Program-made: the position numbers and the translations under genes
Notes under the pieces: model-generated
Database searches by the model: none
The model's input: the letters and a program-made list of their open reading frames with translations, nothing else
Told to the model about the DNA's origin: nothing
Assembly (NCBI GenBank): GCA_947380655.1
Contig: CANCRX010000053.1
Span: 1-20,239, forward strand
Direction of reading: 5' to 3'
Length of the DNA: 20,239 bases
Source of the DNA: Alcaligenaceae bacterium
GTDB lineage: Bacteria > Pseudomonadota > Gammaproteobacteria > Burkholderiales > Burkholderiaceae_B
Part shown: piece after piece, positions 1 to 7,932 of the stretch
Position numbering within the stretch: the first letter of the stretch is position 1
How the letters are laid out: each line of letters opens with the position of its first letter

Positions 1-306
1 GCCAATCTGACCGATGCAAAAATTGCGGCGAGCCTTGCACACGAAAAAATCGCATCACTGACCGTTTTACTCACTGAACGCATGCGAGCGATGCATCGTG
101 AATTACGCGATGTAGAGCTACAGGCTGCATCTGAATTCGTGTTGGCACCATCGACAATTATTCACGAAGCTTCTCTCAAGCACCACCTAAAAACACTTGA
201 ACGAAAACTTCAAGATGAAATTAACGAGGTCAAACAAAATATGACTTCGATACAGACCGACGCAGGTCTTAAGCGCTGGTTAAAAGAACAAGACGAACCA
301 CTTTAA
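1..306 (+). CDS. C-terminal part of an unrecognised coiled-coil protein (partial)
   Basis: The reading frame is open from the first base to a TAA at 304-306, so the gene begins outside the window and only about 101 C-terminal residues are visible. The visible part is rich in Leu, Glu, Lys and Gln and looks almost wholly helical. A stretch of roughly residues 60-85 (HHLKTLERKLQDEINEVKQN) has the heptad pattern of a coiled coil. I see no membrane segment, catalytic motif or known domain, so I assign no function. It ends six bases before the stop of the convergent radical SAM gene, with no obvious terminator between them. It is probably a real gene because the frame is long and the composition is protein-like. 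Confidence 0.6.
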   Translation, partial: ANLTDAKIAASLAHEKIASLTVLLTERMRAMHRELRDVELQAASEFVLAPSTIIHEASLKHHLKTLERKLQDEINEVKQNMTSIQTDAGLKRWLKEQDEPL

Positions 307-312
307 TTTTTT

Positions 313-2238
313 TTACGTCATCAATGCCCGCTCAATTCGATTGCGGGCGACGGTCGTTTTAGGAACTTTAAAATCAAACCAGTTCCGGACATCGTCCTCT
401 AGACCGATGCCATGCATGTAGTTATAAATCGCTTTTTTAAGGCCGACTCCCAGCGCAGCATGATCCACACCCGTCGGATCAATAAAGCCAACATCATTTT
501 TAGCGAACGTAATTTCAGGTAAGGGCTTTAGTGTGACGCCATACTCCTCGGGGTGCAGACCAACAGGAGAATGAACGGTACAGGTGAAGCGATGGAAAAA
601 TCCGCTCTGAATGCAGCCATTAAGGAACAGTTGACGTACATATTCAAGCGCATCAACGGTATCTTGAACCGTCTGAGTCGGAAAGCCATACATCAGATAA
701 GCATGCACCAGCACACCGGCATCAGTAAAGGCACGAGTCACGCGAGCGACCTGATCAATTGAAACACCTTTTTTCATAAGCGTTAACAAACGATCAGAGG
801 CAACCTCAAGCCCGCCTGAAACAGCGATACAACCACTGTCGGCAAGAAGCTCACAGAGTTCTGGACTAAAGGTTTTTTCAAACCGAATATTGCCCCACCA
901 GGAAATACCTGTGTCACGTTCAATCAATTCTGTCGCAAGCGCTTTCAGTGATTTGGGAGGTGCGGCTTCGTCAACAAAATGAAAACCAGTCTGCCCTGTT
1001 TCCTGCACGATCTGATCAATCCGATCAACCAGCACTGAGGCCTCAGCGGCCTCATAGCGACCAATGTAATCCAGACTGACATCGCAGAAACTACATTTTT
1101 TCCAATAACACCCATGCGCAATGGTGAGTTTGTTCCAGCGGCCATCGCTCCAGAGACGATTCATGGGATTAAGCATATCCAGTAGAGAAAGATAGCGATC
1201 CAGTGGCAAACCATCCCAGGTAGGCGTCCCTACCTCATTAAAGGGCACATCAGGTTCAATCAGGTTAATGTAGCGAACCGTGGAAGACTCCCGATCACGG
1301 ATAAAGGTTCTGACAAGACGCGACTCACCACGTTTGCCCTCGAGATATTCAATCAACGATAACAATGGACGTTCGCCTGCATCGAGCGTGACAAAATCAA
1401 AATAATCAAATACACGGGGGTCTTTGAGTTCACGTAACTCGGTATTCACGAATCCGCCACCCAATACGATTTTAATTTGAGGATCGTAATTTTTTATGGA
1501 TTGAGCAATACGAAATGCACCATAGACAGAACCTGGAAATGGTACCGAGATCAATACCAAACCAGGGCGATGGAGTTTGATTGCATCCATCGTGAGAGCG
1601 TGCAGTGTCTCATCTACAAGATTTTTATCCGCACCGAGTGCCGCTGACAGTGGATCAAAACTCGCCTGACTAGCCGCTAAAGACTCTGCATATCGAACAA
1701 ATTCAAAGCGAGGGTCGATCGCATCGCGCAGCACATCGGCTAAATCATTCAGGTAAAGCGTCGCAATGTGTTTAGCACGATCATTCAAGCCAAGCGCACC
1801 AAATGCCCACGACAAGGGGTCACCACCCTCCTCGTCCACATAGACATCCAATGAATCAAAACGAGGCCCCTCGGGTAAAAATTGGCGACTTGCAATCCGG
1901 TGCGCGAGCGTTGAGTCTCGACCCTGTAAAAATCGTATGACTGCATCAATCGTCGAAAAATACCTGACACGCTGCGTGTTAAACGCTCGGATCGCCGGTG
2001 TGATTTTTTTATCAGACAGGAGATCAACTTGTCCTGCGACTTGCTTCAAACCCAGCGAAGATAGCAGACGTAATACCAGTGAAAGTGCCAGATCCTCCTG
2101 CACAGCAAACATGCCACGGGACCTTAGAAAACCAGTTAGGTATGCGGTCGAAGGATAAGGAGTATTGAGCTGTGTCATCGGAGGGATGACAGACAGGATC
2201 CGTAATTGAGTTTGGATTGGCTTGGTACTACTGATCAT
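313..2238 (-). CDS. B12-binding-type radical SAM protein
   Basis: A 641-residue protein with the two-part layout of cobalamin-binding-type radical SAM enzymes. The N-terminal part carries PYPSTAYLTGFLRSRG near residues 28-43, seen in this group. Around residues 225-300 is a Rossmann-like B12-binding region (LVLISVPFPGS, IVLGGGFVNTELRE, DFVTLDAGERPLL), but I see no DxHxxG cobalamin-ligand motif. The radical SAM core follows, with C377, C382 and C385 expected to hold the 4Fe-4S cluster. The spacing is CX4CX2C rather than the usual CX3CX2C. Further core motifs are FHFVDEAAPP, WWGNIRFEK and AVSGGLEVASDRLLTLMKKGV. These enzymes cleave SAM to a 5'-deoxyadenosyl radical, but the substrate cannot be read from the sequence. 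The gene stands alone, divergent from ubiX, with no precursor peptide or partner enzyme nearby. Confidence 0.88.
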   Translation of the reverse strand: MISSTKPIQTQLRILSVIPPMTQLNTPYPSTAYLTGFLRSRGMFAVQEDLALSLVLRLLSSLGLKQVAGQVDLLSDKKITPAIRAFNTQRVRYFSTIDAVIRFLQGRDSTLAHRIASRQFLPEGPRFDSLDVYVDEEGGDPLSWAFGALGLNDRAKHIATLYLNDLADVLRDAIDPRFEFVRYAESLAASQASFDPLSAALGADKNLVDETLHALTMDAIKLHRPGLVLISVPFPGSVYGAFRIAQSIKNYDPQIKIVLGGGFVNTELRELKDPRVFDYFDFVTLDAGERPLLSLIEYLEGKRGESRLVRTFIRDRESSTVRYINLIEPDVPFNEVGTPTWDGLPLDRYLSLLDMLNPMNRLWSDGRWNKLTIAHGCYWKKCSFCDVSLDYIGRYEAAEASVLVDRIDQIVQETGQTGFHFVDEAAPPKSLKALATELIERDTGISWWGNIRFEKTFSPELCELLADSGCIAVSGGLEVASDRLLTLMKKGVSIDQVARVTRAFTDAGVLVHAYLMYGFPTQTVQDTVDALEYVRQLFLNGCIQSGFFHRFTCTVHSPVGLHPEEYGVTLKPLPEITFAKNDVGFIDPTGVDHAALGVGLKKAIYNYMHGIGLEDDVRNWFDFKVPKTTVARNRIERALMT

Positions 2239-2360
2239 GTGAATGGTATTGTTTACTTGGAGAACGTATCTTGCACGGCCTGAGGTATGTTAATGGGAAA
2301 TGTTTGCTTTAAGATGCATAAGGTTAAAATTAATAGCTAAAACTGAGATATTGAATAAAC

Positions 2361-2939
2361 ATGCATCCAAAGCGACTCATCGTAGCGATCACCGGAGCTT
2401 CCGGCACCCTATACGGCGTGCGTATCCTGCAGGCCCTCAAAGACTCGGACATCGAAACACATTTGGTCATGAGCGACTCGGCCAAGCTCACGATGGCTGC
2501 CGAAACTGATTTTCAGCCGCCCTATGTAGAATCACTCGCAAATGTTGTCCATTCGGCAAAAAATGTTGGCGCGACCATCGCTTCAGGTTCCTTTGTGACC
2601 ATGGGCATGGTCATCGCACCTTGCTCAGTGAATACACTGTCCGAAATAGCCTGGGGTATGACAGGAAATCTTATTTCGCGCGCGGCTGACGTTGTGCTAA
2701 AAGAACGCCGACGCCTGGTGTTGATGGTTCGGGAAACACCTCTGCATGCCGGACATCTGAAATCCATGCTTCAAGCCACAGAAAATGGAGCAATCATTAT
2801 GCCGCCAGTCCCTGCACTGTACGCAAAGCCTCAAACTATTGATGAAATGATTAACCATACTGTTGGACGTGCACTTGACCTGTTTCAGATCGATTCAGAT
2901 CTGGTCATGAGATGGGATGGTTTGGGCAAAAACAAATGA
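2361..2939 (+). CDS. ubiX: Flavin prenyltransferase UbiX
   Basis: A 192-residue flavoprotein of the UbiX/Pad1 family. It prenylates reduced FMN with dimethylallyl phosphate to make the prenylated FMN cofactor of UbiD-type decarboxylases, which in ubiquinone synthesis decarboxylate 4-hydroxy-3-polyprenylbenzoate. Family motifs are all present: ITGASGTLYG at 10-19 (flavin phosphate loop), MGMVIAPCSVNTLS at 81-94, and KERRRLVLMVRETPLH at 114-129. The length is typical for the family. It starts at an ATG with only a weak ribosome-binding site and overlaps the next gene by ATGA, so the two are probably co-translated. No ubiD lies in this window. Ubiquinone accessory factor ubiK is also present, but about 15 kb away. 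Confidence 0.95.
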   Translation: MHPKRLIVAITGASGTLYGVRILQALKDSDIETHLVMSDSAKLTMAAETDFQPPYVESLANVVHSAKNVGATIASGSFVTMGMVIAPCSVNTLSEIAWGMTGNLISRAADVVLKERRRLVLMVRETPLHAGHLKSMLQATENGAIIMPPVPALYAKPQTIDEMINHTVGRALDLFQIDSDLVMRWDGLGKNK

Positions 2940-3214
2940 AATTATTCGTTTATTACAAAATGATTGCTTCGGAATATCCAGCGCTGCAAATAAAAATTCA
3001 AATGATGCAGGCGGAACTTAGATCGCAATTTTCAACGCTTTCAAGCGATTTACTTAAGCGGCCAGACCCTGACGAATCCGGACGAGAGACATGGATGGAA
3101 ATCTACCATCTCTCTGATATTGATATTAATACGTTCAGAATAGAGCTCGATCTTTTAGCCCGCAATGCGCAACTCCCACAGCCACGCAGAAACGAAGTGT
3201 TTATATCCATTTGA
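2936..3214 (+). CDS. DUF4936 family protein
   Basis: A 92-residue protein that I recognise as DUF4936-like from its N-terminus MKLFVYYKM and the central LLKRPDPDESGRETWMEIY. Family members are small, mostly betaproteobacterial, and of unknown function, probably with a ferredoxin-like alpha/beta fold. I chose the ATG at 2936, which overlaps the ubiX stop (ATGA), over an in-frame ATG at 2912. The family normally begins with this M-x-L-Y/F-V-Y-Y strand, and the upstream extension would lie inside ubiX. No signal peptide or membrane segment is seen. Co-translation with ubiX suggests but does not prove a related role. Confidence 0.8.
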   Translation: MKLFVYYKMIASEYPALQIKIQMMQAELRSQFSTLSSDLLKRPDPDESGRETWMEIYHLSDIDINTFRIELDLLARNAQLPQPRRNEVFISI

Positions 3215-3284
3215 ATTAGTTTTACAGAGTTAATAAGCTAGCAAAAAACTAAAAACAACATGCCGTGAATCAGGTTTCAATATA

Positions 3285-3297
3285 TGATCACAGATCA
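3285..3297. promoter_or_regulatory. Short inverted repeat upstream of the isomerase-like gene
   Basis: TGATC-ACA-GATCA is a perfect 5-bp inverted repeat 29 bases before the start of the next gene. It lies between a weak -35-like TTTCAA (3275-3280) and an AT-rich -10-like stretch (about 3298-3304). An operator is possible, but short repeats like this also occur by chance. Confidence 0.25.
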
Positions 3298-3325
3298 ATA
3301 TTAAAAACCGATCATCGGAGACAAC

Positions 3326-3616
3326 ATGCTTTTTCTCGTTATCAGTACGCCTCGTCCAGACAAACCCACCACATTAATTGACGCTCGCAGTAAATACTGG
3401 GACTGGATGAACCCTCTGCTGGAAAGCGGGATGGCTAAATCTGTTTATGCACGGGCCGGTCGTGGTGCCGTTGCACTGTTTGATGTAGATTCCAATGAAA
3501 CCCTCCACCGACTGATGAACGAATGGGCGGAAATCATCCCTGCACATATGGACGTCTATCCATTGCTTGATGTGGATGCCGCGAAAAGCTTTTTAGCCTC
3601 TCAGAAAAAAAGCTAG
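3326..3616 (+). CDS. Muconolactone delta-isomerase-like small protein
   Basis: A 96-residue cytosolic protein resembling the muconolactone delta-isomerase superfamily, a ferredoxin-like dimeric fold. Supporting features are the opening strand MLFLVISTPRP, the central block WDWMNPLLESGMAKSVYARAGRGAVALFDV (about residues 31-60) and the helix-strand end LHRLMNEWAEIIPAHMDVYPL. True muconolactone isomerase acts in the catechol branch of the beta-ketoadipate pathway, but no other gene of that pathway is here, so the substrate is unknown. The ATG has a good Shine-Dalgarno (GGAG, about 6 bases upstream). The next gene on the same strand is a TctC-type binding protein 84 bases downstream, so they may act on the same small carboxylate. 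Confidence 0.65.
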   Translation: MLFLVISTPRPDKPTTLIDARSKYWDWMNPLLESGMAKSVYARAGRGAVALFDVDSNETLHRLMNEWAEIIPAHMDVYPLLDVDAAKSFLASQKKS

Positions 3617-3626
3617 CGATCGCCCA

Positions 3627-3649
3627 CCGTTACTTACTCTAAGTAACGG
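3627..3649. repeat. Perfect 10-bp inverted repeat before the TctC-type gene
   Basis: CCGTTACTTA-CTC-TAAGTAACGG is a perfect 10-bp inverted repeat with a 3-base centre, beginning ten bases after the previous gene's stop and ending 51 bases before the TctC-type start. No T-run follows on the plus strand, so it is a poor intrinsic terminator. It could be an operator, an mRNA hairpin protecting one part of a two-gene transcript, or a weak terminator. Confidence 0.6.
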
Positions 3650-3700
3650 GCTGTCAGACGACTTATACCTTTCTCTGAAATCTCTCTGGGGAGTGCGTGT

Positions 3701-4711
3701 ATGCATACCTTTAAGAAGCGTTTTTTATCGACCACGCTTAACGCCTTGTCAGTCATAACTTTCGCACTGAGTCTCTCAACTCAGGCGTTTGCACAGGATC
3801 AGTCATCGACACAAACTTATCCAACCAAGCCGGTTACGATGATTGTGGCGTTTCCTCCTGGTGGAGGAACAGACATTGTGGCGCGTAAAGTTGCCCAGAG
3901 CTTAAATAGCCTATGGAACCAGCCTGTCATTGTTGAAAACAAGGGTGGCGCAGGAGGAACCATTGGCACAGCCATGACCGCCCGTGCAGAGCCGAATGGC
4001 TACACCCTCTTACTGGCGACGCTGGGTAACATGGCGATTAATCAGCATCTGTACAAAATGGATATCGATCCAGCCAAAGATCTGGCAGCGATCACCAACG
4101 TCGTCGGTGTAGATTTTGTATTAGTGGCCAATCCAAATCTACCGGTTAAAACTGTTCAAGAACTGATTGCTTTGGCAAAAGAAAAACCAGGTAAATTAAA
4201 TTACTCTTCCTCAGGCATGGGGGGAGCACCGCATCTTGCTATAGAGTTGTTAATGAGTATGACTGGAGCAAAATTTACACATGTCCCCTATAAAGGCAGT
4301 GGCCCAAGTATTGCCGATCTCGTGGGGGGGCAAGTAGATTTCACAATGGACAGCTTGGTCCAGAGTCTTCCTCAAATTCAATCCGGCAGGCTGAAAGCCA
4401 TCGCGGTGCTTGGAGCAAAGAGATCACCGCTCTTACCTGAGGTACCGACAATCGCTGAGTCAGGCGTGCCTGGCTACGAATTTACAAACTGGTTTGGTCT
4501 GGTTGCCCCAGTACAAACACCCAAAGATATCATTGCAAAATTAAATAAAGATGTTGTGAGTGTTTTGGCTCAACCTGAGTTACATGCTCAGTTGGAGAAA
4601 ATGGGTGCGACCGTAATAGGCAATTCATCCGCGCAGTTTGAACAACAGATCAAGAGCGATAGTATTAAATGGGGGAAAATCATACAAGAGGGAAATATCA
4701 AGGCTGATTAA
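3701..4711 (+). CDS. TctC/Bug-type periplasmic solute-binding protein
   Basis: A 336-residue protein of the Bug (TctC) family, periplasmic receptors of tripartite tricarboxylate transport systems that bind carboxylates and related small molecules. A Sec signal peptide is clear: basic MHTFKKRF, a hydrophobic stretch, and cleavage expected after STQAFA (residue 31). Family motifs follow: YPTKPVTMIVAFPPGGGTDIVAR near 40-62, VIVENKGGAGGTIGT near 80-94, the HVPYKGSGPSIADLVGGQVDF block, and FTNWFGLVAPVQTPKDI near 265-281. GGGGAG lies upstream of the ATG. No TctA or TctB membrane genes are nearby, which is normal for the many orphan Bug receptors of Burkholderiales. The ligand cannot be predicted. 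Confidence 0.93.
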   Translation: MHTFKKRFLSTTLNALSVITFALSLSTQAFAQDQSSTQTYPTKPVTMIVAFPPGGGTDIVARKVAQSLNSLWNQPVIVENKGGAGGTIGTAMTARAEPNGYTLLLATLGNMAINQHLYKMDIDPAKDLAAITNVVGVDFVLVANPNLPVKTVQELIALAKEKPGKLNYSSSGMGGAPHLAIELLMSMTGAKFTHVPYKGSGPSIADLVGGQVDFTMDSLVQSLPQIQSGRLKAIAVLGAKRSPLLPEVPTIAESGVPGYEFTNWFGLVAPVQTPKDIIAKLNKDVVSVLAQPELHAQLEKMGATVIGNSSAQFEQQIKSDSIKWGKIIQEGNIKAD

Positions 4712-4770
4712 ATTGTCTTGTTGATGTCCTAAACGCATGTGCCCGAACGCTGCCTGCCGGTTGCTTAAAC

Positions 4771-5802
4771 CTAGGCGCTGAGCTCTCGCATTAATTGAGC
4801 GCGTCCACTGGCACCCGCCATGACGATTAAAATCTGGCCGGCCTCGAGCCTATGCGTTGGGGCGGGATTAAAGGTGCTGCTACCGTCAGCGTGACGGACT
4901 GCGATCAGTATGTAGTGATCATTTCTCTCAGTGATGGTTGCGATCGGGCGAGTCGTAAAGGTATTCGGAATATTGATTTCTTCCACACGGAAGTCCCCCT
5001 CTGCTCGCAACATTTCCTCAAGAAAGGTCACGACATGGGGCCTGATCATTGCTGAGGCAATACGCATCCCACCCGTAAAGTCAGGTGAAACAATCGAGTC
5101 AGCACCCGCTTTTTTTAATTTCTCAATATTACGCACTTCATGCGCACGTGCCACGACTCTGATATCCGGTCTGATTTGCTTGGCAGTAATGGTAATCATC
5201 AGATTCATAGAATCATCGCCGGTCACAGCGAAAATACCCGCAGCATTAAAAATACCCGCCTGAATCAAAATATCATCATCACTCGCATCGCCATGCAGAC
5301 TCAGTAAGGCATGATTTTTTTCCTGATATTCATGAAGTGGTTCAGTCTTTTCATCTATCGCGACATACTCACGCTGCGTCGTTTGCAACTCATGCGCGAC
5401 ATTGCCTCCTACGCGTCCGAGGCCACAGAGGATGAAATGCCCTCTCAGTTTTGCGATGGCCTTATTCATACGTTTCCTTTTAAGTGTGCCGTTTAAATCT
5501 GACTCGAGAAATAACACCGTTACGATTGAAAACATCATCGACAACGTACCTGCCCCCAACACTCCAAGAACAATAGTCAGCATCCTGGCTGGAGGATTAT
5601 TTGACATGTCAAAGACTTCGCCGAAACCTATCGTTGAGACGGTAATGAAGGTCATGTAAAAACTATCAAACCAGGCATGCTGACTGTGAGTCAGTATCTG
5701 GTAACCAACCGTACCTAAAATATGCACGCCTACCAATCCCGTTAGTACGAGAAAAAGTAAGCTTTTCAAGTGACTGTTATCACTAGCGCGTGCTTTCAGC
5801 AT
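4771..5802 (-). CDS. Two-TM potassium channel with RCK (TrkA-N/TrkA-C) domain
   Basis: A 343-residue inner-membrane channel subunit. Residues about 14-37 form TM1, 47-64 the pore loop with selectivity filter STIGFGE (a variant of TVGYGD), and 74-99 TM2. The TrkA-N/RCK domain starts near residue 120 with the nucleotide-binding loop GLGRVGGN, then GDASDDDILIQAG, TGDDSMNL and RVVARAHE. A TrkA-C domain fills about 260-343. This layout matches MthK- and Kch-like ligand-gated potassium channels that assemble as tetramers with an octameric RCK ring. An internal ATG (M112, plus coordinates 5467-5469) just before the RCK domain has a strong Shine-Dalgarno. The gene is divergent from kup, so channel and importer sit side by side. 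The glutamate instead of aspartate at the end of the filter is mildly unusual. Confidence 0.93.
   Translation of the reverse strand: MLKARASDNSHLKSLLFLVLTGLVGVHILGTVGYQILTHSQHAWFDSFYMTFITVSTIGFGEVFDMSNNPPARMLTIVLGVLGAGTLSMMFSIVTVLFLESDLNGTLKRKRMNKAIAKLRGHFILCGLGRVGGNVAHELQTTQREYVAIDEKTEPLHEYQEKNHALLSLHGDASDDDILIQAGIFNAAGIFAVTGDDSMNLMITITAKQIRPDIRVVARAHEVRNIEKLKKAGADSIVSPDFTGGMRIASAMIRPHVVTFLEEMLRAEGDFRVEEINIPNTFTTRPIATITERNDHYILIAVRHADGSSTFNPAPTHRLEAGQILIVMAGASGRAQLMRELSA
5467..5469 (-). promoter_or_regulatory. Possible internal start for a soluble RCK subunit
   Basis: On the minus strand AAAAGGAAACGT precedes this in-frame ATG, giving AAGGA with a 5-base spacing. The codon is Met112, between TM2 and the RCK domain, and would yield a soluble protein of 232 residues. 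MthK makes its extra RCK subunits from an internal Met at an equivalent place. The Lys/Arg codons may create the motif by chance. Confidence 0.45.
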
Positions 5803-5995
5803 ATTGAAATCACTGAATTGGTTTGATTAATTTGCATAATTTAATAAGATAATCGGCATAAAAATAAATAATTCTTAGTAAAGTGGTCGGCTACGTAAAT
5901 AAGAATGTAATAACACCGAGTTTTACATAGAATGGCGCCCTGTTGATGCGTAAGCTTAATACAATGAAAGATTGAAAAGTGCAGGTTTGGAGTTT

Positions 5996-7855
5996 ATGAA
6001 ATCGCGTCAGCCGTTATCTACCTTGACCCTGGGTGCTATTGGGGTCGTTTTTGGGGATATTGGTACCAGTCCTCTTTATGCCCTAAAAGAAATATTTAGC
6101 GGTCATCATCCAATCGAGGTCAATCAAGCGAATGTTTTAGGCCTGCTTTCCATGATTTTCTGGTCAATCATGGTGCTCGTTTCTATCAAATACGTAGCTA
6201 TTATCATGCGAGCGGACAACCGTGGCGAGGGCGGTTCGCTTGCCTTGCTCGCTCTGGTCACCGAGAAAGCCACCCATGCAGGTCTGAAATGGGTCATCAC
6301 AATGCTTGGAATTTTTGCTGCAGCATTGTTTTATGGCGACAGCATGATCACCCCAGCGATTTCTGTGCTCTCTGCTGTCGAGGGTCTCGAAATCATCGCC
6401 CCAACACTCACTAAATTTGTCGTGCCCATCACCTTGGTTGTACTGACAGGTTTATTCATGATTCAAAAGCGTGGGACAGGAGTGGTTGGCCTGTATTTTG
6501 GACCTGTCATGATTTTGTGGTTCGGTATCTTAGGTGCGTTGGGTCTGCTACAAATTATCCAGAATCCTAACGTGCTGATTGCACTCAATCCTTACCACGC
6601 GTATCACTTCATCACGGTCCACCCGAAGCTCGCTTTTCTTGCCTTATCCGCAGTTGTGCTAGCCGTGACAGGAGGAGAAGCGCTCTACACGGACATGGGG
6701 CATTTTGGTCGCTTTCCGATTCGACTGGCATGGTTTGGGTTTGTGATGCCAGCACTTGTACTGAATTATTTTGGACAAGGCGCCCTCCTGCTAAGCGACC
6801 CGACTTCAATTCAAAACCCCTTCTACCTCCTGGCTCCGGACTGGGCTTTGATTCCAATGGTTGTGCTGTCAACAGCAGCAACGGTTATCGCATCTCAAGC
6901 AGTGATATCAGGGGCATTTTCTGTTGCAAGACAAACCGTTCAAATGGGTTTGTTACCGCGCATGATGATCGTGCACACTTCCGGTAAAGAAGAAGGTCAG
7001 ATATATGTTCCCTTTACCAACTGGACGCTTTTTGTCGCAGTCATCGCGCTTGTGATCGGCTTTAGATCATCCTCGAACCTTGCTGCGGCCTACGGTCTGG
7101 CCGTTACAGGCACCATGCTGATAGATACGATTCTTGTTTCATTTGTGATGGTCTTAATCTGGCGTTGGCATCTGGTCACAACGGCTTTGGTGGTGCTCCC
7201 ACTATTGCTGATAGATATTGCATTCTTCTCTGCCAACGCGCTCAAAATCCCCGACGGGGGCTGGTTTCCACTCGCGATTGGCGCGGTATCTTTTATCGTG
7301 CTGACCACCTGGCGAAAAGGCAGGCAAGTCATTGGTACAGAAATAGCGAAGCAAAGCATTCCTCTTGATGCATTTATTTCTGCAATTGACGATGTACATC
7401 GTGTCAGTGGTACCGCTATTTTTATGACCAGTTCGCAAAATGGTGTGCCTTCAGCATTGCTGCACAACCTCAAACATAATCAGATTTTGCATGAACGCGT
7501 AGTACTCATGACGATTGAGACCACCGATACACCATTGGTACAAAACGATGATCGCATTTCCATGCAAGATCTTGGAAAAGGGTTTTTACGAATCGTGGTG
7601 CGGTATGGTTTTATGGAAAATCCCGAAGTTCCCAAAGCATTACAGCTATGCGAAAAGCTCGGGATACATTTCGACCTGATGTCGACAACCTTTTATTTAG
7701 CACGTGAGTCAGTCGTACCTGCAAAGAAAAGTCATTTGGCGACATGGCGCGGGTATTTGTTCAAGCTCATGGCTAAAAACGCGACAAGCGCGACAGACTT
7801 TTTTAAAATACCGGCTAATCGTGTTGTGGAGCTTGGCGCGCAACTAGTCATTTAA
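5996..7855 (+). CDS. kup: Kup-family potassium uptake protein
   Basis: An inner-membrane KUP/HAK/KT transporter of 619 residues (E. coli Kup is 622), importing potassium most likely by proton symport. The N-terminus LGAIGVVFGDIGTSPLYALKE and the later NRGEGGSLALLAL, LFYGDSMITPAISVLSAVEGL, GGEALYTDMGHFG and IASQAVISGAFSVARQ are diagnostic. About twelve hydrophobic helices are followed by a C-terminal soluble domain of roughly 190 residues. I chose the ATG at 5996, preceded by TTGGAG, because it leaves the usual short tail before TM1. A TTG at 5972 would add eight residues. No c-di-AMP riboswitch-like structure is seen upstream. The divergent RCK channel suggests joint potassium homeostasis. 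Confidence 0.95.
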   Translation: MKSRQPLSTLTLGAIGVVFGDIGTSPLYALKEIFSGHHPIEVNQANVLGLLSMIFWSIMVLVSIKYVAIIMRADNRGEGGSLALLALVTEKATHAGLKWVITMLGIFAAALFYGDSMITPAISVLSAVEGLEIIAPTLTKFVVPITLVVLTGLFMIQKRGTGVVGLYFGPVMILWFGILGALGLLQIIQNPNVLIALNPYHAYHFITVHPKLAFLALSAVVLAVTGGEALYTDMGHFGRFPIRLAWFGFVMPALVLNYFGQGALLLSDPTSIQNPFYLLAPDWALIPMVVLSTAATVIASQAVISGAFSVARQTVQMGLLPRMMIVHTSGKEEGQIYVPFTNWTLFVAVIALVIGFRSSSNLAAAYGLAVTGTMLIDTILVSFVMVLIWRWHLVTTALVVLPLLLIDIAFFSANALKIPDGGWFPLAIGAVSFIVLTTWRKGRQVIGTEIAKQSIPLDAFISAIDDVHRVSGTAIFMTSSQNGVPSALLHNLKHNQILHERVVLMTIETTDTPLVQNDDRISMQDLGKGFLRIVVRYGFMENPEVPKALQLCEKLGIHFDLMSTTFYLARESVVPAKKSHLATWRGYLFKLMAKNATSATDFFKIPANRVVELGAQLVI

Positions 7856-7904
7856 CACCGCGTTTCGGGACATTCTGACCAGATTGAGTGTGGATTTTTT
7901 TTGC

Positions 7905-7932
7905 AAAGGACTCTTATTTGCAGAGTCCTTTT
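7905..7932 (+). terminator. Hairpin between kup and the GT39 gene
   Basis: AAAGGACTCT pairs perfectly with AGAGTCCTTT across a 7-base loop, 50 bases after the kup stop. On the plus strand the stem runs into four T residues, three of them inside the stem, so it is a moderate intrinsic terminator for kup. It overlaps the stop codon and last codons of the convergent glycosyltransferase gene, whose stop begins in the loop. Confidence 0.45.

Noticed and set aside
5803..5995. c-di-AMP riboswitch or clear sigma-70 promoter before kup
   Set aside because: The region is AT-rich but I see no conserved riboswitch structure and no -35/-10 pair with acceptable spacing.
7090..7473. Open frame of 127 codons on the minus strand within kup
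   Set aside because: It is antisense to the well-supported kup gene and resembles no protein I know.
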